NCBI RefSeq assembly: GCF_028745505.1
Contig: NZ_JAQZZL010000001.1
Location: forward strand, 2,601,818 to 2,665,817
Direction: 5' to 3'
Origin: Lentisphaera marina
Lineage (GTDB): Bacteria > Verrucomicrobiota > Lentisphaeria > Lentisphaerales > Lentisphaeraceae
DNA: 64,000 nt
The notes under the pieces are model-generated. The model saw only the letters and a program-made list of their open reading frames with translations. It searched no databases and was not told the DNA's origin. A program made the translations under genes and the position numbers. Positions 17,036 to 26,132 of the stretch are shown here, piece after piece (position 1 is the stretch's first letter; every line of letters starts with the position of its first letter).

Positions 17036-17743
17036 GTGTCTTTTTACAAAAAACACTTCTCTCTTATCGAGATCCTCGTGGTAGTTGCCATCATCGGGAT
17101 ACTCGCAAGTTTGCTTCTCCCCTCTTTGAGCAAGGCACGTAAAAGTGCTCAGCTTGCCTCATGTAAAAGCCAGATCAAACAAATTAATTTTGCGCTCTAC
17201 AATTATTTGGATGATAACAATCAGTATTTTGTCTTTGGCAAAAAAAATAGTTCCTCACTTATCGTATGGGATGACGAACTCTTTGATTACCTCGGAGTCT
17301 CTTTAAGTGATAATGAGAAAGACGGCGTAAAACTTAACCGTACAGATTACCCACAATTCACAAAAAAAAGTCCCTATAAATGTCCCGCAGATAATATTGT
17401 CCGAGATAGTGATCGCAACCCTCGTTCTTATGTCTATAATGTAGCTAACACAAGTGGTCGCTTTGGCTTCAGTGGCCTGAGTACAACCTGGGGAGAAAGT
17501 ATTAAAATTTCAACGATTGGTAAATCGAGTGAAGTATTAACTTTTATGCAAGATGATGACCACGAAGGTAAATCTTTGGGGGCTAACGGACATGCTTACA
17601 TGGGTACGCAATGAGCCAATACCACTGCACCTGAAAACACACACGAGCTCGTTGATCGTTATAATTCGGGTTATGCTGATGGTAGCGTGAGAATTATCCA
17701 CCAGGGAAACCTTTACAACGCTCTACTTCACGAACCCCAATAG
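17036..17743 (+). pseudogene. Pseudopilin interrupted by in-frame TGA
   Basis: A pseudopilin gene with GTG start (AAAGGA upstream) and N-terminus MSFYKKHFSLIEILVVVAIIGI. The frame stops at TGA 17612-17614 after 192 aa. The same frame stays open for 42 more codons to TAG 17741-17743. The downstream part reads NSGYADGSVRIIHQGNLY, the D-G-S-V tail that normally ends pseudopilins. The full product would be about 235 aa, the usual length. A nonsense change (for example TGG to TGA), a sequencing error or readthrough would all explain it. The stem motif VWDDELF matches the WDD motif of its paralogues. Confidence 0.8.
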
Positions 17744-17843
17744 ATCTCCCCCTTGCTTCAGTAAGCTTGGCAGAAGTCAACTTTAAATTAAAACCTTTTT
17801 CCTTAGCTCTTGTTTCCTAAGTTAAAACATCTTCCTATATCAC

Positions 17844-18986
17844 TTATTTCTGAAAGTAAATCCTTACATTTTTTCCTTTTTGCCCTGCAATGAGGAAGTC
17901 GAGTTTACCGTCGCCATTAATATCGTAAACCCTTACATCGTAAGCTGTTTGATCGTCACTGATAACGTGGCGAGTAAAATTCCCTTTGCCATCATTTTCG
18001 TGCCATTCGACTCGATTTGAATCGTTACCACAAGCGACTAGGTCAATATCTCCATCACCATCAAGATCGGCAACATCCATGGTATGTGGCCGCTCTAATT
18101 CCTGATCAATTTCTACTGCTGTAAAATTAGGCGCCATAAAAGCCACTAAGCCCTTGCCATGGCCGCGAGAAGCGACAAGATCATTTTTACCATCAGCATT
18201 TATATCAACTCCATACATGTGGGTCGCACCTATTTGATCTTTTAAGACCTTTATTTTCTTCCAGGGCTTTAAGCGATCCTCCCCGGCTTTCCAAATGGCA
18301 AAATAATTGCCGTTTTCAAAGGGGTCTCCTTTGGCACCTACAAACATTTCTTTTTTACCATCCCCATCAATATCGGCCATGTGCATATAATGAGAACCAC
18401 CCGGTGCATCTTTGTCCGCTAAAGGATAGGCTTTCCAAGCTTTTGGATCTTTAGGATTAGCCGGTATGGGGTAGGCCATAATGGACGAATGAAATAAGTT
18501 TTTAGTCGGACCTTTGCGGCGCTTAAACTCTTCTGGATGAAAATTATTAACAATGATATCAAGCTTTCCATCTTCGTCAGCATCAGCAATCAGGACGCAG
18601 TGTGTACCAGCGAAATCCAAAGTTATTTGATGATAAGTCCACTGATCTGTAGCATTACTTGGACACTCCAGCCAGTAAGTTCCGAGTCCCGTTCCGACAA
18701 AGTCCATATCACCATCACCATCAACATCCATCAATCGACAATGAATGGCCTGACGTCTAAATTCTTCCGGCATCTGTAGCACAACTGAAGGCTTATATTC
18801 AGGCCCCATAGCAACATAAAGTTTATTATCCGCAGTATAAACCACATCACCATGACCATTGCCATCGTAATCCCAAACTTGAGCAGAATTCACTGTCAGT
18901 CCAGAAGACACTTCTTTCATTTGAAACTTTATTTCTGCCGAAGCTGAAATAGTCATAAAAAACATCAGTATAAAAAAACGATTCAT
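17844..18986 (-). CDS. Secreted FG-GAP/VCBS repeat protein
   Basis: A 380-aa predicted beta-propeller. A signal peptide (MNRFFILMFFMTISASAE) is followed by repeated Ca-binding loops of the D-x-D-G-D-G-D type: VWDYDGNGHGDVVY, LMDVDGDGDMDFVG, IADADEDGKLDIIV, MADIDGDGKKEMFV, GVDINADGKNDLVA, VADLDGDGDIDLVA and VYDINGDGKLDFLI. Seven loops suggest a seven-bladed integrin-alpha-like propeller. Such proteins usually bind glycans or proteins at the surface. No catalytic motif is seen. Confidence 0.85.
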   Translation of the reverse strand: MNRFFILMFFMTISASAEIKFQMKEVSSGLTVNSAQVWDYDGNGHGDVVYTADNKLYVAMGPEYKPSVVLQMPEEFRRQAIHCRLMDVDGDGDMDFVGTGLGTYWLECPSNATDQWTYHQITLDFAGTHCVLIADADEDGKLDIIVNNFHPEEFKRRKGPTKNLFHSSIMAYPIPANPKDPKAWKAYPLADKDAPGGSHYMHMADIDGDGKKEMFVGAKGDPFENGNYFAIWKAGEDRLKPWKKIKVLKDQIGATHMYGVDINADGKNDLVASRGHGKGLVAFMAPNFTAVEIDQELERPHTMDVADLDGDGDIDLVACGNDSNRVEWHENDGKGNFTRHVISDDQTAYDVRVYDINGDGKLDFLIAGQKGKNVRIYFQK

Positions 18987-19480
18987 TATCTCTTCCTATT
19001 TAATTCATTTAATAATACAGTCAAAAAAGTATATTTTAGACAAAACTATCGAAAAAAAGACGTCATTGATACAAAGTTTTAAACAGTTAACGACTATTTT
19101 TTTAATTCTAAATGGTAAATGTAATCAATAGCAAAAAATATTCAGCTAAAATATAGAGCCCTTGGAGTCACGTGTACATAAAATTAATCAGTCTAATCTT
19201 CTTACTATCTCAGCTAGCTTTATGTGATAATTATCAATACTCAAAACTATGGGGTAAAGAAGGTGAACTTTGGTCAGCTAAAAGTCAGTTGCCGGACTTT
19301 TCTTTTGCGGGTTATCATTCGGGAGAGAAAATCGTCCCCCACGTCCCGATTAGTTCAAATGTAAGAGATTTTGGAGCTATCCCCAATTCTGGGAAAGATG
19401 TGACTGAAGCCTTTAGAAAAGCTATTGCAGCTTCCACTGACGGAGCTATTTTTATTCCGGCTGGTCATTACATACTCAGT

Positions 19481-21135
19481 CCTGAATCCGTGATCAGGTT
19501 TTGAGATTCATGAGATAATGGTTTGGTCGAGTAATTCTTAGATCGTTTTTATCCCAGATTGTGAGATGTCCTTATTTCTTAAGCCTATCGCTCGTGATCA
19601 GGTGTCTAAGGATAGTAAATATAGCAATTTCTAAGGCAATTCACCCAACTTGGACAGAGTAAAGCACAAAACTCAATAAAAGAGCTTTGCAATAAACTTC
19701 TTATTAGTGGATTAAAGGCTAAATGATATTTTTTGATACAGCTTAAACCAAGGGCTATGTCGACCAAACTTGAGAGTTTCATCTCCTGCGTGCTTTACGT
19801 GTTTACAAGCGGTTAAAATCAAGTCACGTATCACGCACCGTAGGCGGCGTCGTTGGGCTTTGATTTTAATTGGAGCCAAAGATTTATTATGGATAAGGTG
19901 ATTACCAATGACTCTGAGCACATTAAAAGCGAGCATAGCGCAGTGCAAAAAGAATTGATTCGCTTTAAATTTCCCTGAGGGTAAACGCTCTACATTCATA
20001 TCGCTCTTCAATTCGCTATGGAACTGCTCACTGGTTCCATGATCGTGATAAAGTTCGATCACATCCTCGGCTTCTAAAGGTAAATTCGTCCAATAGGTCT
20101 CCACTTCGATTTCTGGCATCAAAAGTCGATTGCCATCTTGATCTTCGAGTCGTTCCGTAACTTTAAAAATAACAGGAACCACTTTATGTTCTTCATTGTT
20201 TCCAGGATGTTTGTGATGGAGTTCACCGACAAAGACACTCTTACCATCTCGAGATTTAAGCTGTCGCCCTAAACGCCGTGCGTTGGATAGCCACTGTTCT
20301 TTAGATTCCTTTCTAAGGTTCCGTTTAATCAGAAAATATTGATCATCAGGAAGGTATCCGAAATTAACCTCAGCATCGTGAGCGGAATCTAAACGAAGTA
20401 GTACGGGGTGCTTAAGCTTTAATTTTTTGATCATAGTAAAGCTGTCATCTAAGAACTCTGGCATCCCTTTTTGTGCATGCTGTGAACCTGGACGCAGCTC
20501 ATTATTTAGCATAAAGCCCTCAGTTCCAAGGTAGGCAAACATGGGAGAAAATCCGTCATGATTTTTATATGTCCAACTCACATTTTCTTTATGGCTACCG
20601 GAGTTATCCATGGGTGATACATCCATATCGAGTGGAATAAAATTCATCCCCCCTTTTGATATATTACCTATACACTGTTTTTTGAGCAGGTTTGTATTCG
20701 CTGATTTTAAATGCACTTCATGCTCAGAAGACATGATTTCTAGTCGTTGACGCAAACGTTCCTCGGATGGAACTTTGTTTAATCCAAGTGATTTCATAAA
20801 GACTTCGTTTTCACGAAACTGACTAATATCTGTGAAGCGTTCACGCCCCTGAATCAGTAACCCCACCTGTGATTTGAAAATATCTAGATCTTGAAAGATA
20901 TGATTGGCCTTGTGATCTGTATTGAACTCATCGTCAATTTCACTTTGTTGAAGGACTTGGCCACCTAAAAATATTCCGCCAATACTGTGAAGGGAATCAT
21001 TGCCTGTGTCGAGTTTAAATGCTTTATTCATGAGAAAACCTGTTGGGTGATTTTGGTGTCGTAACTTAAATTACTATAAACCAACAGGTTTTCTTGTTTT
21101 TAAGCTGTTTTTTAAGATCAGCTCACGGATTCAGG
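19481..21135 (-). mobile_element. IS1380-family insertion sequence, 1655 bp
   Basis: Ends are inverted repeats: CCTGAATCCGTGATCAGG on the left, and on the right the reverse complement begins CCTGAATCCGTGAGCTGATC. A 5-bp target duplication TCAGT flanks it at 19476-19480 and 21136-21140. Length, ends starting CC and a single DDE transposase all fit the IS1380 family. It is complete, so probably active or only recently silent. Confidence 0.93.
19712..21031 (-). CDS. IS1380-family DDE transposase
   Basis: A 439-aa transposase, full length for the family. DMDVSPMDNSGSHKENVSWT with the following GFSPMFAYLGTEG is the first-Asp region. LLRLDSAHD carries the second Asp and YHDHGTSEQFHSELKSD the Glu region. 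The C-terminal FFLHCAMLAFNVLRVIGN is also typical. It is encoded antisense to the gene it interrupts and appears intact. Confidence 0.92.
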   Translation of the reverse strand: MNKAFKLDTGNDSLHSIGGIFLGGQVLQQSEIDDEFNTDHKANHIFQDLDIFKSQVGLLIQGRERFTDISQFRENEVFMKSLGLNKVPSEERLRQRLEIMSSEHEVHLKSANTNLLKKQCIGNISKGGMNFIPLDMDVSPMDNSGSHKENVSWTYKNHDGFSPMFAYLGTEGFMLNNELRPGSQHAQKGMPEFLDDSFTMIKKLKLKHPVLLRLDSAHDAEVNFGYLPDDQYFLIKRNLRKESKEQWLSNARRLGRQLKSRDGKSVFVGELHHKHPGNNEEHKVVPVIFKVTERLEDQDGNRLLMPEIEVETYWTNLPLEAEDVIELYHDHGTSEQFHSELKSDMNVERLPSGKFKANQFFLHCAMLAFNVLRVIGNHLIHNKSLAPIKIKAQRRRLRCVIRDLILTACKHVKHAGDETLKFGRHSPWFKLYQKISFSL

Positions 21136-22397
21136 TCAGTGATATCTTGTGGATTAAAAAAGCTAATTTAGTTTTACGGGGTGACGGCCCAGAAAAAACT
21201 ATTTTGGAATTCAAAACTGATTTAGAAGATGTACGTCCCAATATGGGAAAAACCACATCAGGAAAAAGTACTTCCAACTACTCATGGTCAGGTGGCTTTA
21301 TTTGGTTTCAAGGTTCATTGCGAGAAAAGTTCATTACCAAAATCAGTACTGAACAAATGAGGGGTAGTTATCAGATTAGCCTTGTCGACGCAAGCAAACT
21401 CAAAGTTGGTCAATACATCAGCATTGAATTAAGTGAAGACAAAAGTAAATCATTGATTAAAGAACTCTACTCGGGTGATAGTGGCGATACCACAAATTTA
21501 AAAAAGACGCTTAAAACAAAACTCACCACCAAAATTGTCGCCATTAATGGCAATATCATAAGAATAGAGCGCCTTCTGCCCTTTAATATTAAACTTAAAT
21601 GGAAGCCCTTAATCAAAACTTTTAATCCTTCGCTCACTGAAAGTGGCATCGAAAACCTAACGATCGCATTTCCAAATAGTGCCTACAAAGGGCACTTCAG
21701 TGAAAGAGGGAAAAATGGTATTGCTTTTTATTCAGTAGCTCATTGCTGGATCCGCAATGTTCACTTTGAAAATTGCGATAGCGGCATCTTTATGAACTCA
21801 CAATTTTGTACCGCATCTGAAATCGTCTTCAAATCCGACCGTTTAAAACTCAAAAATAATCACATGGGCTACACCGGTCATCATGGAATTTTAGCCGCCA
21901 GCGATTGTCTCTTTGAGAAGTTCGACTTCCAAACTCATTTCATCCACGATCTAGGCCTTGGTAAAGGTAGTCGTGGCAATGTATTTAAAAATGGTAAAGG
22001 CATTAACCTTAGTCTTGATCATCATCGTCAGGCTCCTTACGAAAATCTCTTCTCTAATTTAGATGCAGGAATTGGCAGTGACCTATGGCGTTGCGGTGGT
22101 GGTATTGGTTTAGGTAAACATTGTGGCGCACGGGGAACTTTTTGGAATATCCGCACGAAGAATAAACTTAATTTTCCAATAGATGATTTTGGTCCTGCCT
22201 CACTGAATTTCATTGCTCTGAATTTCAAAAAAAACGCTTCTTCACAGATCTTCACTCATGAAGCCATAAGTCCGTATTTAATTTCCCCGAAGGATCTTCA
22301 TGCCGCTCAATTAGAGCAAAGACTCAAGAAAAACTTACTCCCACATCTAAATAATAAATAAGTCCCTGTATAACTTAAGAAAATCAAAGGCTTTTAC

Positions 22398-23939
22398 ATG
22401 CGCTATTTTCTCTTTATAACTTTTACCTTATTGGGTTTATCTTGCTTTGCAGAACAAAAAAAGCTCCCAAATTTCATTTACTGTATCACTGATGACCAAG
22501 GTTGGGGTGACGTGGGCTATAATGGTCACCCAGTCATCAAAACGCCTGAACTCGATGCTATGGCAGCTGAAGGCCTGCGCTGCGACCGCTTTTATGCAGC
22601 AGCCTCCGTTTGTAGTCCAACTCGAGCCACCGTTGTTACGGGCCGCAATAACTGGCGTGTGAATATCAGTTCTCCAACCGCATATGGGGAAGCTTCTCTA
22701 CCGAAAGAAGAAATCACCCTAGCGCAATACCTTAAGCCACTGGGCTATACTTCTGCTCATTTTGGAAAATGGCATATCGGTGAATTTGATAAAGAGATCG
22801 CGAAACATCACTACATGCCACCATGGGAAGCTGGCTTTGACGTAACTTTTTCGACTCGCAATGTTATTGCCACCTACGATCCCTATCAGAAAGCCAGTAA
22901 AGGAAAAAGTGGTGAGGCTCTACTCAATGCCAATAAAATGCTTTACTACGACAACGGTGTGATGATCCCAATGGAACAAGCACTTAAAGATCCTAGCTTA
23001 AAAGGTGATGACAGTCGAATTGTAATGGACCGTGCTGAAACTTTTATACGCGACATGGCAAAAGAGGATAAACCTTTCTATATCTACCTCTGTTTTCACG
23101 CTGTTCATACGCCTTTAGTCACCATTCCTGAATACCACAAGAAATTTTACTCCAAACTCGATGCGAAGTCCGCAAATTATTTTAGTAACATCTCTGCCAT
23201 TGATGGCCAGATGGGGCGTCTGCGCAAGCTGCTTCGCGAACTCGATATTGCTGATAATACCATGCTTTGGTACTCCAGTGATAATGGACCTAACCTCAAA
23301 AAGAAAGACGGGATCAAATATGCTGAAGCACAGGATGGAAAATTCAATTACACTGCCATTGGGTCAACAGGAGCCTACAAGGGATGGAAGCGTTATCTCT
23401 GGGAAGGTGGTATCCGCGTTTGTGGTTTAGTCGAATGGCCCGCTGTGATCAAAAAAGGTATTGATCTTAATTACCCCATTGTCACCACTGACTTTGTTCC
23501 CACTGCACTTGCAGCAGTCGGAATTAACCCAAATGCAGATAAACCTCTGGATGGAGAAAACTTACTCCCCTACTTTAAAGGCGAAGTTAGTAAGCGCCAG
23601 ACTCCCATTGGTTTTCACTCCAATGGTTGGGATGCCTGGATGACTCATCGTTATAAGATTGTTAAAGGCGGTAAACCTGGTCAGGGAACTGAAGGTGAAT
23701 GGGAGCTATATGATATGCTCAATGATCCACTCGAAGAAAATAATATTGCCAAACAGAATCCGGAAATCTTTCAACAGCTTTACAAGGACTGGGAAGTCTG
23801 GGCTGCGGATGCCGCAAAAGACTGCGCTACAACTTTAGCCAAATATCCCCCCATCCCTGGACTCAAGCACCTGACTAAGCACGGTGGAGCTGGAGAAAAA
23901 ACTAAGAAGAGCAAGGATAAAAAGAAGAAGAAAGACTAA
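22398..23939 (+). CDS. Secreted sulfatase
   Basis: A 513-aa formylglycine sulfatase. A signal peptide (about 1-18, ending SCFA) is followed by ITDDQGWGD at 30-38 and C-S-P-T-R at 72-76. YSSDNGP and the YLWEGGIRVCGL segment complete the usual set. The tail is strongly lysine-rich (KKSKDKKKKKD), which may hold the enzyme on anionic polymer; similar tails occur on the sulfatases at 26133 and 41914. AAAGG stands before the ATG. It lies 36 bp behind the IS-split beta-helix gene, so its expression may have changed. Confidence 0.93.
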   Translation: MRYFLFITFTLLGLSCFAEQKKLPNFIYCITDDQGWGDVGYNGHPVIKTPELDAMAAEGLRCDRFYAAASVCSPTRATVVTGRNNWRVNISSPTAYGEASLPKEEITLAQYLKPLGYTSAHFGKWHIGEFDKEIAKHHYMPPWEAGFDVTFSTRNVIATYDPYQKASKGKSGEALLNANKMLYYDNGVMIPMEQALKDPSLKGDDSRIVMDRAETFIRDMAKEDKPFYIYLCFHAVHTPLVTIPEYHKKFYSKLDAKSANYFSNISAIDGQMGRLRKLLRELDIADNTMLWYSSDNGPNLKKKDGIKYAEAQDGKFNYTAIGSTGAYKGWKRYLWEGGIRVCGLVEWPAVIKKGIDLNYPIVTTDFVPTALAAVGINPNADKPLDGENLLPYFKGEVSKRQTPIGFHSNGWDAWMTHRYKIVKGGKPGQGTEGEWELYDMLNDPLEENNIAKQNPEIFQQLYKDWEVWAADAAKDCATTLAKYPPIPGLKHLTKHGGAGEKTKKSKDKKKKKD

Positions 23940-24115
23940 CCTTGAAGAAGAAACACAAGTACTAAAAGAACTGGCACTTAAATACATAAAACACAATATT
24001 TCGTATTTATAAAATATAAAAAATACATAAAAACACAATTAATTTGGCTTTTCATGTTAAGAGTAATAAGTTTCCCCTGTATTGATTTTAAAGAAAATCA
24101 AAGCTAGGGTTCACT

Positions 24116-24829
24116 ATGTCTATAAAAGCCAAACAGAGATTTACATTAATTGAAGTTCTCGTTGTCGTCGCGATCATTGGGATTTTGGCAAGTTTACTCT
24201 TGCCTTCATTAAGTAAAGCTAGAAAGAAAAGTCGTATAAGTGTTTGTTTAAATAATCAAAAGCAAGTCGCTACTTCAGTCGCCATGTACGCAGGAGATAA
24301 TGATTTTTATGCGCCCGACTCCACTGATACTACCTGGGATGACCGCCTTGGACGGGGTTACGATGGAAGAAACCTAAGAGATAATCAAATGGAAAATCAA
24401 TGGGCAGATGCTTCAGATCTCTACGTCTGCCCTTTAGATGAAAGAGTCAGAAGTGGCGGACGTCATACACGTTCTTACTCCATGAATCAAAAAGGCTCTG
24501 CCACTAGTGGATCTGCAAGAGGTATCGTAAGTAATACTTCACGATGTATGTCAGAAATAAATCAAACGAGCGATACTCTACTGATGATGGATTATTCCTC
24601 TGCAAGTAATCAACTTGGTTTTGCAAATCGCGCTTTTCGTAAACCTAGTCACGTTAAATCACCCGATGGTAATGATCAAGAATTTTGGACGCATGGTTGG
24701 GGCATGTCAAATTACATGATGGTAGATGGCTCTGCTCGAGCATTGGGTTTCATGCAAACATTCTTAGGCCTAAAGAACCCCTGGGAAAACACTAATCCTG
24801 CCAACACTATGTGGGATAGTTATCGTTAA
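24116..24829 (+). CDS. Pseudopilin
   Basis: A 237-aa pseudopilin: MSIKAKQRFTLIEVLVVVAIIG, then LLPSLSKARKKSRISVCLNNQKQ. The body carries TTWDDRLGRGYDGRNL and the C-terminus is NTMWDSYR, a divergent form of the TMWD ending in the 11576 and 13031 genes. VDGSARAL near the end matches the D-G-S-V/A element of family tails. It follows a sulfatase on the same strand after 176 bp of AT-rich DNA and probably has its own promoter. Confidence 0.88.
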   Translation: MSIKAKQRFTLIEVLVVVAIIGILASLLLPSLSKARKKSRISVCLNNQKQVATSVAMYAGDNDFYAPDSTDTTWDDRLGRGYDGRNLRDNQMENQWADASDLYVCPLDERVRSGGRHTRSYSMNQKGSATSGSARGIVSNTSRCMSEINQTSDTLLMMDYSSASNQLGFANRAFRKPSHVKSPDGNDQEFWTHGWGMSNYMMVDGSARALGFMQTFLGLKNPWENTNPANTMWDSYR

Positions 24830-25016
24830 TTACGAAGCCAAGCGAAAGCATATATAATTCACACATATTTTCCACAGTAATTTCAAACTCTTTGTCAGTC
24901 ATTGATTCGCAAATCAACGATTATGATAAATAAATGAGAACTTAAAAAAGTACTGAGTTCGATTTGCCCATGAAGACATGTAGTGTTCGAAAAAATAAAT
25001 TTTCGGAGAAAATCAA

Positions 25017-25781
25017 ATGTCTTGGTTTGGCAAGATTACTGGGGGAACCCTCGGATTCATGATGGGCGGCCCTTTGGGGGCAATTGCTGGTGCAGCACTT
25101 GGACATAGTATTTTTGATGCAGAGGCTCAGAATCAACAAGGTCGTATTAGTTCTAGAGAAGAACAAGAAATGGTCTTTTTTGTCAGTATTTTTACTCTAG
25201 TGGGTAAAATGGCAAAAGCTGATGGGAAGATCACTCAAGATGAAATCAATTTCATCGAACATTTCATGGCTAATCAACTCAAGTTAGGTGTCAAACAAAG
25301 AGAATATGCTATCTCAATTGTACGTGCTTCAAAAGATGATAATACCCCCATCGAAGACTACCTAAAACAATTTGCTCAAGTCTTTCCTCATGCTGATATG
25401 CACTTCATGCTTTATGAAGTTCTCTTCACTGTGGCCATGGCGGATGGTCATATTCACCCAGAGGAAGAAGCCCTCCTAAAAAGAATATCACCTTACTTAA
25501 AAGTCCCAAGAAATGTTTTCGAATCTATGCAGGCCCGCTTCAATCGTGGTCCTTCTGGACGAAATTCACCTCAGGATTTAGCTAATCATTACAAAGTCCT
25601 AGATTGCACTCCAGATATGACTGACCTTGAGATCAAAAAAATATATCGAAAAAAATGTCGCGAATTCCATCCGGATACACTGGCGAGTCGCGGTCTTTCT
25701 GAAGAATTTATGGACTTTGCCAAGCAGGAAATTGTTAGGATTAATGAGGCCTACGAAGCGATTAAAAAATCACGCGACTAA
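25017..25781 (+). CDS. djlA: DjlA-like TerB/J-domain co-chaperone
   Basis: A 254-aa protein with the layout of DjlA. A glycine-rich N-terminal hydrophobic segment (about 8-32) would anchor it in the membrane. A TerB-like helical domain follows (TLVGKMAKADGKITQDEINFIE and a second acidic repeat MADGHIHPEEEAL). The C-terminal J domain has the essential HPD at 218-220, which activates DnaK ATPase. The J domain is insert-free and short, as in DjlA. CGGAGA precedes the ATG. The symbol follows the architecture, not a specific orthology test. Confidence 0.87.
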   Translation: MSWFGKITGGTLGFMMGGPLGAIAGAALGHSIFDAEAQNQQGRISSREEQEMVFFVSIFTLVGKMAKADGKITQDEINFIEHFMANQLKLGVKQREYAISIVRASKDDNTPIEDYLKQFAQVFPHADMHFMLYEVLFTVAMADGHIHPEEEALLKRISPYLKVPRNVFESMQARFNRGPSGRNSPQDLANHYKVLDCTPDMTDLEIKKIYRKKCREFHPDTLASRGLSEEFMDFAKQEIVRINEAYEAIKKSRD

Positions 25782-25804
25782 AAGCTAAAATCTGCCCGAA
25801 TGTA

Positions 25805-26125
25805 ATGAAAAATATAAAATCAACTTTAGTCATCATCCTGACAATCATTGCAGGGAGCCTCGTAGGTAATGTGTCGATAGTTTACGACATAGTCTTTTTC
25901 TCTGGACTCATTTTTTTATTAGGCGTCGTTACTTACTTTTCAAAAAAAGCTGAGAAAATAGTTTCTGCTACCGTCGAGGAAAGTTCTCTTGAAGAATTAA
26001 ATCAATGTTTAAAGGATGTTGAAAACTCTAGTGATTTGGATAGCAAAACGAAAAATAACTTAATTAAAGAAATCAAACAAAAAATAGAGCTCAAAGAGAG
26101 CTCAAAGAGAGCTCCACAAAACTAG
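25805..26125 (+). CDS. Small two-helix membrane protein, unknown
   Basis: A 106-aa protein I do not recognise. Two hydrophobic helices (about residues 7-22 and 27-46) are followed by a charged, probably coiled-coil tail (VEESSLEELNQCLKDVENSS). It starts 24 bp after djlA on the same strand and may be cotranscribed. The end of the gene contains an 11-bp tandem repeat (GAGCTCAAAGA, slightly over two copies, 26088-26112), so the C-terminus may vary in length. It ends 7 bp from the convergent sulfatase. Confidence 0.6.
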   Translation: MKNIKSTLVIILTIIAGSLVGNVSIVYDIVFFSGLIFLLGVVTYFSKKAEKIVSATVEESSLEELNQCLKDVENSSDLDSKTKNNLIKEIKQKIELKESSKRAPQN

Positions 26126-26132
26126 AATACCA

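Larger units (their letters stand above)
19172..22361 (+). pseudogene. Right-handed beta-helix protein (pectate-lyase-like), split by IS
   Basis: Two pieces (19172-19480 and 21141-22361) are parts of one gene. The first starts with GTG behind GGAG, has a signal peptide and contains NVRDFGAIPNSGKDVTEAFRK, the N-terminal cap of pectate-lyase-superfamily beta-helix proteins. The second carries the helix (LVLRGDGPEKTILEF, GIENLTIAFPNS, HCWIRNVHFENCDSGIF). Removing the IS and one copy of the TCAGT duplication gives the continuous junction AGHYILSDILWIKKANLVLR and a 509-aa protein. The insertion therefore looks recent. The intact protein was likely secreted and polysaccharide-binding or -cleaving. 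The sulfatase 36 bp downstream may have been cotranscribed. Confidence 0.88.

Noticed and set aside
17612-17614. TGA as selenocysteine codon
   Set aside because: No hairpin of SECIS type is evident just downstream, and pseudopilin tails do not use Cys or Sec at this place.
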